DNA of 64,000 bases from Bradyrhizobium sp. LHD-71 (GTDB lineage: Bacteria > Pseudomonadota > Alphaproteobacteria > Rhizobiales > Xanthobacteraceae), in the NCBI RefSeq assembly GCF_031157255.1, contig NZ_JAVIFX010000002.1, positions 1 through 64,000 of the forward strand. Direction: 5' to 3'. Position 1 is the first letter of the stretch, and the number at the start of each line of letters is the position of its first letter. The position numbers and the translations under genes are program-made. Positions 8,926 to 17,510 of the stretch are shown here, in pieces. The notes below the pieces were generated by a model. It made no database searches, was not told where the DNA came from, and saw nothing but the letters and a program-made list of their open reading frames with translations.

Positions 8926-8990
8926 GAGCCCCCTCACCCCAACCCTTTCCCCGATGGGGAGAGGGAGCACGCCGCATCCGCTGTTCAGAG
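8926..8990. repeat. Palindromic intergenic element after ABC operon
   Basis: The arms ccctttcccc (8943-8952) and ggggagaggg (8955-8964) pair with one G-T wobble around a gat loop, flanked by ccctcacccca. This is the familiar dispersed element of Bradyrhizobium-like genomes. It lies between convergent genes and could act as a transcript 3' end, although no long T tract follows. Confidence 0.6.
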
Positions 8991-9019
8991 AGACTTATCG
9001 GCGATCGTATGGGATGGCC

Positions 9020-10114
9020 CTACGGTGGCAGCGCCGCCATCGACGCGATCTTCGGGCGCACTTTGTCGGCGAGCAGGATCATGGAACGGCGCGCCAGTGA
9101 CGGATCGGCCCAGTCCTTGCCGGCATAGAGCAACGTGCCGAAGCGGCCGACCTTCTCACCGAACGCGAGCAGGTCGTCGGCCACCTTGTCGGGAGTGCCC
9201 CAGATCACAAGCTCATTCAGAACGCGGTCGAGGTCGACGGACTCGTCGGGTGCGTTCGGGTCTTCCTTGAAGAGGTTGCCGCGGCCGCCTTTAAGAAGCT
9301 TGGTGAGCAACTGGCGGTAATAGAAACGGTACGGGCTTTGCGGCCCAAGCGCGTAAGCCCTGGCCTCGGCAAGATCGTCGGCGACGAAGATGGATTTCGC
9401 CACCCGCCAGTTGGCCGCATCGGCCGGCCGCCCGGTGCGCTCGCAGCCTTCAGTGTATTTTGACCAGTGGGTCGCGACCCACTTCGGAAGCAGAAAGTTC
9501 GCGGAAATCGGCAGCCAGCCGCGAACCGCAGCCTCCGCGACCCCTTGCGAGTGTGGTGAAACCGCCGTCACGACGATCGGCGGATGCGGCCTCTGCAACG
9601 GCCTTGCGATGGCCCCCTGACCGATCTCGGCCATCATCGTCCGCGCCGTCGACACCTTCCAGTACGTCCCTCCCAGCGCATAGGGCGGGTCAGTGGTCCA
9701 GATCCTGATGACGAAATCGATCGCCTCAAGGAACATCGCATTGCGATTGGCATCGATGTTTCCGAACACCTCCGCGTCGGACATCAGGCCGCCAGGACTG
9801 ATGCCGAAATTGAACCGGCCGTCGAGCATGTGATCGAGCATGGCGACCTGCGCGGCCACCGCTGCGGGATGTGCATTTGGCAGATTCACCGTGCCGGTGC
9901 CGAGCCGCATGCGCTTGATGTCGCTGGCGATCCAGGCAAGAAAACTGATGCAGGACGTGATGTTTTCGGCCCTGTCGGTGATGTGTTCGCCGACATAGGC
10001 TTCGGTGAAGCCGAGTTCGTCAGCGAGCGCGAACGCGTCCCTGTCCTCCCGCAACGACTGCCGCCAATCCTTGTCCAATGGATGGATTGGCATCGTAAAG
10101 AAGCCGAGATTCAT
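9020..10114 (-). CDS. LLM-class flavin-dependent oxidoreductase
   Basis: The 364-residue protein matches the bacterial luciferase-like monooxygenase fold: N-terminal MNLGFFTMPIHP, the ADELGFTEAYVGEH segment, RMRLGTGTVNLPNAHP, DHMLDGRFNFGISPGG, and a C-terminal GTPDKVADDLLAF helix. Such enzymes use FMNH2 supplied by a partner reductase to oxygenate small organic substrates. The start has GGGAG upstream. It is the last gene of the LIV-type importer operon, 42 bases after livF-like, which suggests it acts on the imported solute. Substrate unknown; no reductase gene is seen nearby. Confidence 0.85.
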   Translation of the reverse strand: MNLGFFTMPIHPLDKDWRQSLREDRDAFALADELGFTEAYVGEHITDRAENITSCISFLAWIASDIKRMRLGTGTVNLPNAHPAAVAAQVAMLDHMLDGRFNFGISPGGLMSDAEVFGNIDANRNAMFLEAIDFVIRIWTTDPPYALGGTYWKVSTARTMMAEIGQGAIARPLQRPHPPIVVTAVSPHSQGVAEAAVRGWLPISANFLLPKWVATHWSKYTEGCERTGRPADAANWRVAKSIFVADDLAEARAYALGPQSPYRFYYRQLLTKLLKGGRGNLFKEDPNAPDESVDLDRVLNELVIWGTPDKVADDLLAFGEKVGRFGTLLYAGKDWADPSLARRSMILLADKVRPKIASMAALPP

Positions 10115-10156
10115 GGACCTGCTCCCGAACCTACACCTGGACGTGCTTGCGGCAAA

Positions 10157-10894
10157 TCATGCGACGCCGCCGAGATAGAGCCGCTTGACGATGTCGTTGT
10201 CCTGCAACTCGTCGACTGAGCCTGCCGCGACGACGATCTCGCCATGGACGATGATGTAACCGCGGTCGGCAATCCGGATCGCCTGATTGAAGTTTTGCTC
10301 AGCCATCAGCACGGTCAGGCCGAAACGCCGGTTGAGCTCGCCGATCTTGGTGATCGTTTGCGACACGAGCAGCGGTGACAGGCCGACAGAGGGCTCGTCG
10401 ATCAGCAGCAGCCGCGGCGACGACATCAGTGCGCGCGCGATGGCAAGCATCTGCTGCTGCCCGCCCGACAGCGTGCCGGCGAGCTGGCGCTGCCGATCCT
10501 TAAGCACCGGAAACGTCTCATAGGCGAAGGCAAGGTTGCGATCGATGTCGCGGCGGGCGGCCTTGCGGAACGCTCCGAGCATCAAATTCTCCGAGACGGT
10601 CAGCTTGGAGAACAGTCGCCGCCCTTCAGGAACCAGCGCGACGCCGAGATCGACGATGGCCTCGGGCGTAAGCCTTGCCAGATCATGCGCGAGCCCATCG
10701 ATCGAGAGCGACAGGCCGCCGCGCTGTGGACGGACCAGGCCGGCGATGCACTTCATCAGCGTGCTTTTGCCGTTGCCATTGGTGCCGAGCAGCGCGACCG
10801 TCTCTCCGGCCTCGACATGAAGCGTGACACCGCGCAACGCCTTCACGGCGCCGTATCCCGCATCAAGGCCCGTGACCGCGAGGCTAAGTGCCAA
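10157..10894 (-). CDS. livF: LIV-type ABC transporter ATP-binding protein (LivF-like)
   Basis: This 245-residue ATPase has Walker A GTNGNGKS (37-44), signature LSGGQQQMLAIARAL and Walker B LLLIDEPSVGLSP, with the short length and MAEQNFNQAIRIADRGYI segment typical of LivF. It starts with TTG inside the end of the livG-like gene, overlapping it by 11 bases, with AGGAGG upstream. With LivG, LivM, LivH and LivK it forms one importer. LIV-type systems import amino acids but in soil alphaproteobacteria also aromatic acids and amides, so substrate is open. Confidence 0.9.
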   Translation of the reverse strand: MALSLAVTGLDAGYGAVKALRGVTLHVEAGETVALLGTNGNGKSTLMKCIAGLVRPQRGGLSLSIDGLAHDLARLTPEAIVDLGVALVPEGRRLFSKLTVSENLMLGAFRKAARRDIDRNLAFAYETFPVLKDRQRQLAGTLSGGQQQMLAIARALMSSPRLLLIDEPSVGLSPLLVSQTITKIGELNRRFGLTVLMAEQNFNQAIRIADRGYIIVHGEIVVAAGSVDELQDNDIVKRLYLGGVA

Positions 10895-11627
10895 GATAGG
10901 CCTCCTGCACTCGCTTGTTCGCCATCACCTCGGCCGGCGTGCCGATCGCGATGATCTTGCCGGCGTCGAGACACATCACTCGCTCCGAGAAGCGCATCAC
11001 CGCCTGCATGATGTGCTCGATCATGATGATCGTGATGTCTTCGCTCGCAAGTTTCATGAGGAGATCAAGGACCTCGTCGACTTCCGATCCGGCAAGCCCG
11101 GCCATGGCCTCGTCGGAGATCAGGAGCTTCGGATGCGTCGCCATCGCACGCGCAAGCTCCATTTTGCGCAACTCGACCTGGCTGAGGTTTCCCGTCGGGA
11201 CGTCGGCTTTCAAGGCAAGACCTGTGCGCATCAGGATCGACATCACGATGTCGCGCCGCTGCACGGCCGAGGCGAAGCCGTGGAGGCTCGTGAAGTCGAG
11301 CGCCACCAACAGATTTTCGGCGACCGTCATGCTCCGGAACGGCCGCGGGATCTGGAAGCTCCGCGCGATGCCGCGCCGTGTGCGCATATGGGCGGGCAGC
11401 CGCGAGATGTCGTCGCCGCGGAACATCACCGTGCCGGCCTCGGTGCGGAACGCACCGGAAATGCAGTTGATCAGCGTCGTCTTTCCCGAGCCGTTCGGGC
11501 CGATCAGGCCGAAGCGCTCGCCTGGACGAATGTCGACGCTGACGTTGTTCACCGCCACGAAGCCGCCGAACCGCTTGGTAACCGCATTGATCCGCAGCAA
11601 GGGGGATGCGCTTTCGGCTACAGCCAT
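10884..11627 (-). CDS. livG: LIV-type ABC transporter ATP-binding protein (LivG-like)
   Basis: The 247-residue ATPase has Walker A GPNGSGKT (43-50). Its signature and Walker B are slightly unusual: LSQVELRKMELARAM in place of LSGGQ-type, and LLISDEAMAGL in place of LLLDEPAAGL. These deviations are shared by some rhizobial LivG relatives, so the protein is probably functional. ATG at 11627 overlaps the stop of the livM-like gene by ATGA, and the 3' end overlaps livF-like, so translation of the set is coupled. Confidence 0.9.
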   Translation of the reverse strand: MAVAESASPLLRINAVTKRFGGFVAVNNVSVDIRPGERFGLIGPNGSGKTTLINCISGAFRTEAGTVMFRGDDISRLPAHMRTRRGIARSFQIPRPFRSMTVAENLLVALDFTSLHGFASAVQRRDIVMSILMRTGLALKADVPTGNLSQVELRKMELARAMATHPKLLISDEAMAGLAGSEVDEVLDLLMKLASEDITIIMIEHIMQAVMRFSERVMCLDAGKIIAIGTPAEVMANKRVQEAYLGT

Positions 11628-12592
11628 CACGTCGCCCTCCCCGCGCGCCAGTTGCCGATCTTGCGGATGAGGCCGATGAGGCCCTCCGGCGCCGCCACCA
11701 CGAACAGCACCAGCATGATGCCGAGGATCAGCACATTCACTTCCGACGAGATGGTCACCGCGAGGAACTGCTGCGTGACCCCCAGCAGGATCGCGCCGAG
11801 CACAGGCCCCGCCCAGTGCGCGGTGCCGCCGATCAGCGACATGGCGAGCGCCGAGACCGAGTAATTGAGATTGAAGGCGGACGACGGGTCCGCGTACTGG
11901 AAATACATGGCGGCGGGCGCGCCCGCCGCACACATCAGCGCGCCGGAGATCACGCAGGCCAGGAGCTTCAGCCGCAACGTCGGCACGCCGGTGCACTCGG
12001 CGGCGAGCTCGTCGTCCTTGATCGCCTGCAGACCGCGACCGATCCACGAACGCTGGATGTAGCGCGCGATCGCAACCGCAAGCACCACCAGCAGGGCCTG
12101 AACGAAGAACAGCATCTGCACATAGGTGTCGAATGGCGGCGTTACCGGCGGCCGCTGGATCTGGATGCCGGCCGCCCCGCCGACGAACCGCCAATTCGTC
12201 ACCGTCGTCTCGATGATGATCGTCAGCGCGATCGTCGCGATCGAGAAGAAGATGCCCTGCATGCGCAATGTCAACAGGCCTACGGCGAAGCCGAGCAACG
12301 CGCCGACGCCTGCGGCGGCCGCGATCTGCACGGCAAGCGGCGCGCCCGTCGCCTTGACCAGAAACACCGCCGTATAGACGCCCATGCCGAAAAACGCGCT
12401 GGTGCCGAAATTCACGTAGCCGGCGTAGCCGCCGAGGATGCTCCACGCCACCGCAAGCACCACGAACTGCAGGATGATGTAGCCCGCAAAGAAGGGATAT
12501 TCATTGCGGATCACCTGCGTCGCCGCCAGCATGGCCGCAAGAAACAGGATCGCGCCAATCCAGAACCGGACGCCGGTGCTCTTGCTCTTCAT
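11627..12592 (-). CDS. livM: LIV-type ABC transporter permease (LivM-like)
   Basis: The 321-residue membrane protein has about ten hydrophobic segments. It carries the LivM signature region GYAGYVNFGTSAFFGMGVY near residue 70 and the cytoplasmic GRGLQAIKDDELAAECTGV loop that contacts the ATPases. ATG at 12592 overlaps the livH-like stop by four bases (ATGA). A longer in-frame opening upstream lies entirely within livH and is not used. It forms the heterodimeric channel with LivH. Confidence 0.9.
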   Translation of the reverse strand: MKSKSTGVRFWIGAILFLAAMLAATQVIRNEYPFFAGYIILQFVVLAVAWSILGGYAGYVNFGTSAFFGMGVYTAVFLVKATGAPLAVQIAAAAGVGALLGFAVGLLTLRMQGIFFSIATIALTIIIETTVTNWRFVGGAAGIQIQRPPVTPPFDTYVQMLFFVQALLVVLAVAIARYIQRSWIGRGLQAIKDDELAAECTGVPTLRLKLLACVISGALMCAAGAPAAMYFQYADPSSAFNLNYSVSALAMSLIGGTAHWAGPVLGAILLGVTQQFLAVTISSEVNVLILGIMLVLFVVAAPEGLIGLIRKIGNWRAGRAT

Positions 12593-13470
12593 AACCGCCT
12601 GCCGAGCAGACCCTGCGGCCGGACGGCAAGCACGCCGAGCAGCATTGCGAAGGCGATGGCTGGCGCCCAGGAGGCGCCGAACATGGTGAGCACGATGGAT
12701 TCCGCAACACCGAGGATGATGCCGGCAATGAGTGTCCCGGTCATGCTGCCGAGACCCGCCAGGACCACGACGCAGAATGTGCGGCCGATATAGGCGCGGT
12801 CGAGCATCGGCTCGACGGGTGCGACGATGATCAGCAGTGCGCCCGCTATCCCAAGCACGGCGGTCGCGATGCCGAAGGCCCATTGCTTGACGCGGACCGG
12901 GTTGGCGCCCATCAGCCGCAGCGCCTCCTGATCCTGAGCGACCGCGCGGATGGCGCGGCCCATGAACGTCTTCGACAGATAGAGCGTCAGCAGGATCGTC
13001 AGGGAGAGCGCCACCGCGAATGCGACGAGCTGGCGGATCGGAATCCGCAGATCGCCGATCCGCCACGACCTGCCGATATAGGACGCCGTGACCGAGCGCT
13101 GATCGACGCCGAATTGCAGCACGATCAGCACTTCGACGATGAAGGCGACGCCGAAGAAGAAGGCGATGCCGCGCACGGCTGCGTCGGTGCCGCGTCGTTC
13201 GAAGGTTTCGTGGTAAAGACGGTAGACGAACAGACCCAGCAGGAAGAACAGCGGCGTGATCAAAAGTCCTGCAAGCAGCGGGTCCACCTCATAGCGATCG
13301 TTGAGCAGATAGACGCCGTAGGAGGCCAGCACCAGAAAGGCCGGGTGCGCAACGTGAGGAACGTCGAGAAGGCCGAACGACACCGACAGCCCGATGCTGA
13401 CGGCCGCGTAAAAGCAGCCAAGCAGCGTGCCGAGCACAATCGCGCCTAGCAGCAGGTCAAAAGAAAACAC
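12589..13470 (-). CDS. livH: LIV-type ABC transporter permease (LivH-like)
   Basis: This 293-residue permease has eight or so membrane segments and the LivH features SIGLSVSFGLLDVPHVAHPAF near the N-terminus and GRAIRAVAQDQEALRLMG in the ATPase-contact loop. It starts with GTG at 13470, 18 bases after the binding-protein gene. Downstream genes overlap it, so the order binding protein, LivH, LivM, LivG, LivF, LLM oxidoreductase reads as one operon. Confidence 0.9.
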   Translation of the reverse strand: MFSFDLLLGAIVLGTLLGCFYAAVSIGLSVSFGLLDVPHVAHPAFLVLASYGVYLLNDRYEVDPLLAGLLITPLFFLLGLFVYRLYHETFERRGTDAAVRGIAFFFGVAFIVEVLIVLQFGVDQRSVTASYIGRSWRIGDLRIPIRQLVAFAVALSLTILLTLYLSKTFMGRAIRAVAQDQEALRLMGANPVRVKQWAFGIATAVLGIAGALLIIVAPVEPMLDRAYIGRTFCVVVLAGLGSMTGTLIAGIILGVAESIVLTMFGASWAPAIAFAMLLGVLAVRPQGLLGRRL

Positions 13471-13488
13471 GCGTGCCCCCGGCGAGTC

Positions 13489-14748
13489 TTAATTACGGGC
13501 GGCTTCGAACGGGCTGATGAGATCGCCGGTCTTCAGCTTCTCGGGAAACAGGATCACCTGCCTTCCGGCGGAGCGGAACTGCTCGACGTTCTTGTCCTTG
13601 ACGCCACGGAACTGTGCCTGGAGCGTCGCGGTTTCCTTCCACTCGCCATCGGGCGAGTACGCGATCGGACCGACGATGGTCTTGTGCTCGTTCGCGTGCA
13701 GATATTTGGCAATGGCCTTCTGGTCGAGCGATTTTGTCGCGTTTACGGCCTGCTCCACCATCTGGCCCATCGCATACCCATAAGGCGCGATATAATAGCC
13801 GAGCGGGTCGACCTTAGCTTCAACGGCACGCTTCGCATAGGTTTCGAAGAACGCCTTCGTGCCTTCGAAATACATGCTCGGCTCAGGAAGCCAGGTGTTG
13901 TAGTTCACGACGCCGTTGAGCAGCGAGCCGAGATTCTCCATCACTGCGGCAAACTGCAGGCCGACCATGGCGCCGCCAAAGATCTTGACGTTGTCGCCGA
14001 CCCCGATCTCATTCACGGCGCGCAGGATGCCGGCCGAATCCGGCGGATAGGACGCGACGTAGACGATATCGGGCTTGGTGGCGCTGAGCGCGCGGATGAT
14101 GCTGGAGAATTCGACCGTGTTCGGCGGATAGGCCTGATCGAAAACGATCTGCATGTTGCGCGTCTTTGCCACCTCCCGGGCGGTCAGTGCGAGATTCTGC
14201 GCGAACTCCTGGTCCGCCGCGAGAAGCGCGATCCGCTTGCCGCCCGCCTTCTGGCCCAATTCGAGAAACGACGCCGCCCAGCTGTCGGCCGGACCCCACG
14301 GCGCGTTGTTGAACCACATGTCGTGCTTGACCTTGCTGTTCACCTGGAACGAGAAGTTTCCCATGAGCAGCAGCTCGCGCTGCTTGGCGAGCGGCAGGAG
14401 CGGCGCAGTCGGCACCGTTGCGTAAGGCGCAAACAGCAGGTCGACCTTGTCGACATCAAGCAGCTTTGCGTAGATCGCGGGCGTTTCAGCGGCAGTCGAT
14501 TTGTCATCGTAGACGACAAGCTCGACCTTGCGGCCGAGCAAACCGCCTTTGGCGTTGAGCTCATCCGCCCAGATCTGGATACCGAGCAGCGAGGCCTTTC
14601 CCGCCCCCGCCAGCCCTCCCGTCTGCGCCATCGACATGCCGATCTTGATCGGCGGTTGTTGAGCGATAGCGCCTGAGGCAAGCGCGATTGCGTCGATGGC
14701 GATTGCGGCAACGGCAATCGCAGCACCGAGAAGTGCTCTGCGTTTCAT
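13489..14748 (-). CDS. LIV-type ABC transporter substrate-binding protein (LivK-like)
   Basis: The 419-residue periplasmic protein starts with a signal peptide (MKRRALLGAAIAVAAIAIDA, probable cleavage after AIAQ). Its type I receptor fold is seen in PPIKIGMSMAQTGGLAGAGK, LNAKGGLLGRKVELVVYDD and VDLLFAPYATVPTAPLLP. ATG at 14748 is chosen because GGGAGGA lies directly upstream; a GTG 12 bases earlier overlaps that site. It is the first gene of the importer operon. The ligand is unknown; the neighbouring dioxygenase makes an aromatic or organic acid plausible. Confidence 0.88.
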   Translation of the reverse strand: MKRRALLGAAIAVAAIAIDAIALASGAIAQQPPIKIGMSMAQTGGLAGAGKASLLGIQIWADELNAKGGLLGRKVELVVYDDKSTAAETPAIYAKLLDVDKVDLLFAPYATVPTAPLLPLAKQRELLLMGNFSFQVNSKVKHDMWFNNAPWGPADSWAASFLELGQKAGGKRIALLAADQEFAQNLALTAREVAKTRNMQIVFDQAYPPNTVEFSSIIRALSATKPDIVYVASYPPDSAGILRAVNEIGVGDNVKIFGGAMVGLQFAAVMENLGSLLNGVVNYNTWLPEPSMYFEGTKAFFETYAKRAVEAKVDPLGYYIAPYGYAMGQMVEQAVNATKSLDQKAIAKYLHANEHKTIVGPIAYSPDGEWKETATLQAQFRGVKDKNVEQFRSAGRQVILFPEKLKTGDLISPFEAARN

Positions 14749-14936
14749 CGATCCTCCCACGTGTCTGTTGCTCCCGGCCGCATTCGGATCTTCGCCCGAT
14801 TTATGATGGACGGGATGGTATCGCTCTGAAGATGGTCCCCTGCTATTGACGTTGCACCCGCGCGTCGTGCCGGCAGCTTGCAGCTACGCTGCGCCGAGGT
14901 CAAATCCCGCCAATCGGTGTCGCCGCAGTCGCGTGC

Positions 14937-15872
14937 TCATGCCCGCTGTTGGCTCGCCGCCTGGGCCGATGATTTCACGATCGCGGCCGGGTCGGCGCCG
15001 ACGCGTCCGTTTGCTGCGTCGGCTGCCCCTTCGCGTGAGAGCCGCATATCGAAACGAATGCTCGGCAGCCCCGTGATGGGGCAGTTCAGATCGTTGGGAT
15101 GAATATCGACGGCGAGATCATCGGACGAGCCGAACACAACGTCGTCTGCAAGGTGAGGATCGTCGCGCAGATAAAGCGCCGTCACCAGTTCGCGATATCC
15201 CGGCGCTCCGACCAGCAAATGGATATGTGCCGGCCGCATGCCATGCCGCGCTTGCGCCTTGACCAGCTCGCCCACAGGGCCGTCGATCGGGATCGAGTAT
15301 CCCATCGGCTTGACGGTACGCAGCAGGTAGCTGCCATCTGCGTCCGTCGTGAAAACCCCGCGATAGTCGGTCGCAGCCCCGTCTTCCTGAATATCGTAGA
15401 GACCGTCTGCGCCGGTCTGCCAAACCGATACCGTCGCGCCCGCGATCGGAATGCCACTGGTATCGGTCACGCGACCGTAGAGAACACACTCGCTGCCGGG
15501 CTTGACGGTCCTGGCGATCTGGCTACCGGCCGCGAGCTTCGGCGACGCCTCGCGATAGAACGGGCCGAGCAGGCTCGTATGCGTGCCCTCCTCGATCGCC
15601 GTCTTGTCATGCAGGCCGTTGACCAGCGCGGACAGACCAAGCGTATCCGAAAGCAGGACGAATTCCTGCCGTTCGGGCGTACACATCTTGCCGACGGCGG
15701 TCATGAAGGCGATGCCCTTGAGCCATTCCGACGGCGTCAGGTTCACCTCGCGGGCGAAGGCGTGCAGGTGTCTCACTGCAGCGGCCATCACCTCCCGCAT
15801 ACGCGGATCCGGCGTCGCCGCCATCTGCTCGAGCACCGCGTCTGTGATCGTTTCCGGCGTCAGCTCTCGCAT
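14937..15872 (-). CDS. Intradiol ring-cleavage dioxygenase (catechol/hydroxyquinol 1,2-dioxygenase type)
   Basis: The 311-residue protein has the iron ligand set of intradiol dioxygenases: Tyr159 (GLYDIQ), Tyr192 (MGYSIP), His216 and His218 (RPAHIHLLV). The N-terminal helical dimerisation domain (residues 1-100) and the LLGPFYRE segment match the catechol/hydroxyquinol branch rather than the protocatechuate subunits. It should cleave a catechol-type ring between the hydroxyls to a muconate or maleylacetate. ATG at 15872 follows GTGGAGG; a TTG seven codons earlier is less likely. It lies about 190 bases upstream of the LIV operon in the same direction. Confidence 0.87.
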   Translation of the reverse strand: MRELTPETITDAVLEQMAATPDPRMREVMAAAVRHLHAFAREVNLTPSEWLKGIAFMTAVGKMCTPERQEFVLLSDTLGLSALVNGLHDKTAIEEGTHTSLLGPFYREASPKLAAGSQIARTVKPGSECVLYGRVTDTSGIPIAGATVSVWQTGADGLYDIQEDGAATDYRGVFTTDADGSYLLRTVKPMGYSIPIDGPVGELVKAQARHGMRPAHIHLLVGAPGYRELVTALYLRDDPHLADDVVFGSSDDLAVDIHPNDLNCPITGLPSIRFDMRLSREGAADAANGRVGADPAAIVKSSAQAASQQRA

Positions 15873-15908
15873 GCATGCCTCCACTCGATCCAACAGTCGT
15901 GACCGAGC

Positions 15909-16298
15909 CTATCGCTCTCCCGAGACAATCGCCAGTTCGGGATCCCTATATTTCGCTGCGTTCAGCGCGAGTTCCGCGCGGAAACGCTTCGAGAAAACCA
16001 ACACCCAAAACATAACAACAGACGTGGCCGCCAGCGCGAGCCAGAGCATGATGGCGGCAGGTTCCCCCGGAAAAAAGATAACAAGCGCACCGAAGAGGCC
16101 AGCGCCAGCAAAGGAAAGAATCGCCAGAAGGGCTCGCGCAATGTTCGAGCCGCGAAACAGCCAGACAGCGAGTGCAATTTGGAGCGACCCGCCGACCAAC
16201 TGGCCGCTGAAGACGCCGCGGCCGTACAAGTGGCCCAGGCCTGCAAGCACCCCGAACAGCCCGGACACAACGAAGAAGCAGACAACCGTGAGAAGCAT
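15909..16298 (-). CDS. Small integral membrane protein, unrecognised
   Basis: The 129-residue protein has four hydrophobic segments (MLLTVVCFFVVSGLFGVLAG, SLQIALAVWLFRGS, LLAILSFAGAGLFGALVIFF, AIMLWLALAATSVVMFWVLV) and a short charged C-terminus (FSKRFRAELALNAAKYRDPE). Its ATG is directly adjacent to the TAG stop of the DUF2569-like gene upstream, so the two are cotranscribed and likely coupled. No motif identifies a function. Confidence 0.7.
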   Translation of the reverse strand: MLLTVVCFFVVSGLFGVLAGLGHLYGRGVFSGQLVGGSLQIALAVWLFRGSNIARALLAILSFAGAGLFGALVIFFPGEPAAIMLWLALAATSVVMFWVLVFSKRFRAELALNAAKYRDPELAIVSGER

Positions 16299-16853
16299 CT
16301 AGCTGACGGGACCCGTTGCCTCTTCCGCCGCGAGCGCCGGTGCGCCGAAGGTGTTTTTCACGCGCTTCGATCGAAGCGTGTAGGGAATCCAGATGAGCGC
16401 CCATATCGCTGCGAAGCCGATCTGCGCAACGTCTTGCCCCTCGAACACAAAGTGGTCGCCGAACGGCTCGTCGAGTTGGACCGAGAGCGCAAACGCCAGC
16501 CAGGCCGACGTGAGAACCGGGAAAATGACGACCGTGATCAGCGTGCAAATGAAGAAGCGTGGGAAATGGCGGGACGTCAGGAAGAACAGCACCGCCGTGA
16601 CCGTCATCAACAGCAGCAACATGACGTTGAGCGCAAATTCGCCATATCCTGCGATCGGAAATTGCTCGAGGGCTTCCTTGTTTTCCGGATTGAGATAATC
16701 TCGCCCGAGCAGGATCAGCAGTCGGAGAGGTCCGAACAGCTGAGCCAGGGCTGCGACCAGCAGCCAGCCGCCGATGCCCCGCAGCTCCGCCGCGGCCGAT
16801 CCACTCGCCGACCACGGCACGGCCGGCGCGTCTGCCGATTGAAGTTCACTCAT
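16299..16853 (-). CDS. DUF2569-like membrane protein
   Basis: The protein has 184 residues from the ATG at 16853 (MSELQSADAP). After a polar 35-residue leader, ELRGIGGWLLVAALAQLFGP matches the start of DUF2569 proteins, and three more membrane segments follow. An ATG 13 codons further upstream is less likely because it lacks a ribosome-binding site. The family has no established function. The gene is directly followed by the small membrane protein gene with no spacer. Confidence 0.7.
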   Translation of the reverse strand: MSELQSADAPAVPWSASGSAAAELRGIGGWLLVAALAQLFGPLRLLILLGRDYLNPENKEALEQFPIAGYGEFALNVMLLLLMTVTAVLFFLTSRHFPRFFICTLITVVIFPVLTSAWLAFALSVQLDEPFGDHFVFEGQDVAQIGFAAIWALIWIPYTLRSKRVKNTFGAPALAAEEATGPVS

Positions 16854-17006
16854 TGTGCCCCGCCCCAAATACCTTAACCCGCAATGGAACAAAATAAGAA
16901 CATTGCGCGCATCCGGTCAAGACCGAACACAGCGAGGCTGAGGAAATTGGTCGGATGGGGCTGCCTTCAAATTGAAAGCACGAACCTGGAGCCTTGTTTT
17001 CCAGAT

Positions 17007-17091
17007 TGGTGCGGCCGAGAGGACTCGAACCTCCACGAGTTGCCCCACTAGCACCTCAAGCTAGCGCGTCTACCAATTCCGCCACGGCCGC
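17007..17091 (-). tRNA. tRNA-Leu (anticodon GAG)
   Basis: The minus strand reads GCGGCCGTGGCGGAATTGG from 17091. It shows a seven-base acceptor stem (GCGGCCG/CGGCCGC), a leucine-type D arm, an anticodon arm GCTAGCTTGAGGTGCTAG giving anticodon GAG, a long variable arm, GGTTCGAGTCC in the T arm and an encoded CCA at 17007-17009. The long variable arm is typical of leucine tRNAs. No integrase lies next to it. Confidence 0.95.
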
Positions 17092-17191
17092 AGGGAGATA
17101 GCGCCGGTCGAATGACCAGCGCCTGAGCAACGCCGGCCCATGTAACAAATCGAGATAGGGGGTACAAGAGCCGCCTGTGCCAAGCGCCCTA

Positions 17192-17434
17192 TTACCTTGC
17201 GCCGGCCTCGCGCGGCAGCATGCGCTTGACTTCCACCGCGATACGGTTGCGATTCACCACCACCGCGCCGCTGGCGACAGGCAGGTTGTTGGCGAGCACC
17301 TTCACCTCGTCCTGCTCGGTGGCGTCGAGCTCGATGATGGCACCGCGGCTGAGGCGGAGCACCTGGTGAACGGGCATCGAGGTGGTGCCGAGCACCACCA
17401 TGAGATCGACTGAGACTTTATCGAGGGTTGGCAC
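17192..17434 (-). CDS. Orphan FliN/SpoA-domain protein
   Basis: From a GTG at 17434 with GGAG upstream the protein is 80 residues and is essentially one SpoA (FliN C-terminal) domain: [69 protein letters not shown] contains the usual G-I/V-ELD and N-NR-AVE signatures. FliN forms part of the flagellar switch C-ring. No flagellar genes surround it, so its role is uncertain. A longer form from a GTG at 17521 would overlap the start of lipB and has no ribosome-binding site. Confidence 0.72.
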   Translation of the reverse strand: MPTLDKVSVDLMVVLGTTSMPVHQVLRLSRGAIIELDATEQDEVKVLANNLPVASGAVVVNRNRIAVEVKRMLPREAGAR

Positions 17435-17510
17435 AGGCGCTCCGGCGCAGGTCGGACGAGGTGACTCAAATGAGGATGCTGGCTTCAGGTCACCACGGTA
17501 TGGTGAAGCA

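Noticed and set aside
11606-12793. 395-codon open frame on the plus strand
   Set aside because: Overlaps livM and livH antisense; composition typical of a shadow.
17007-17091. tRNA-Leu as a second island attachment site
   Set aside because: No integrase or direct repeat of its 3' end was noticed nearby, and flanking genes are ordinary housekeeping types.
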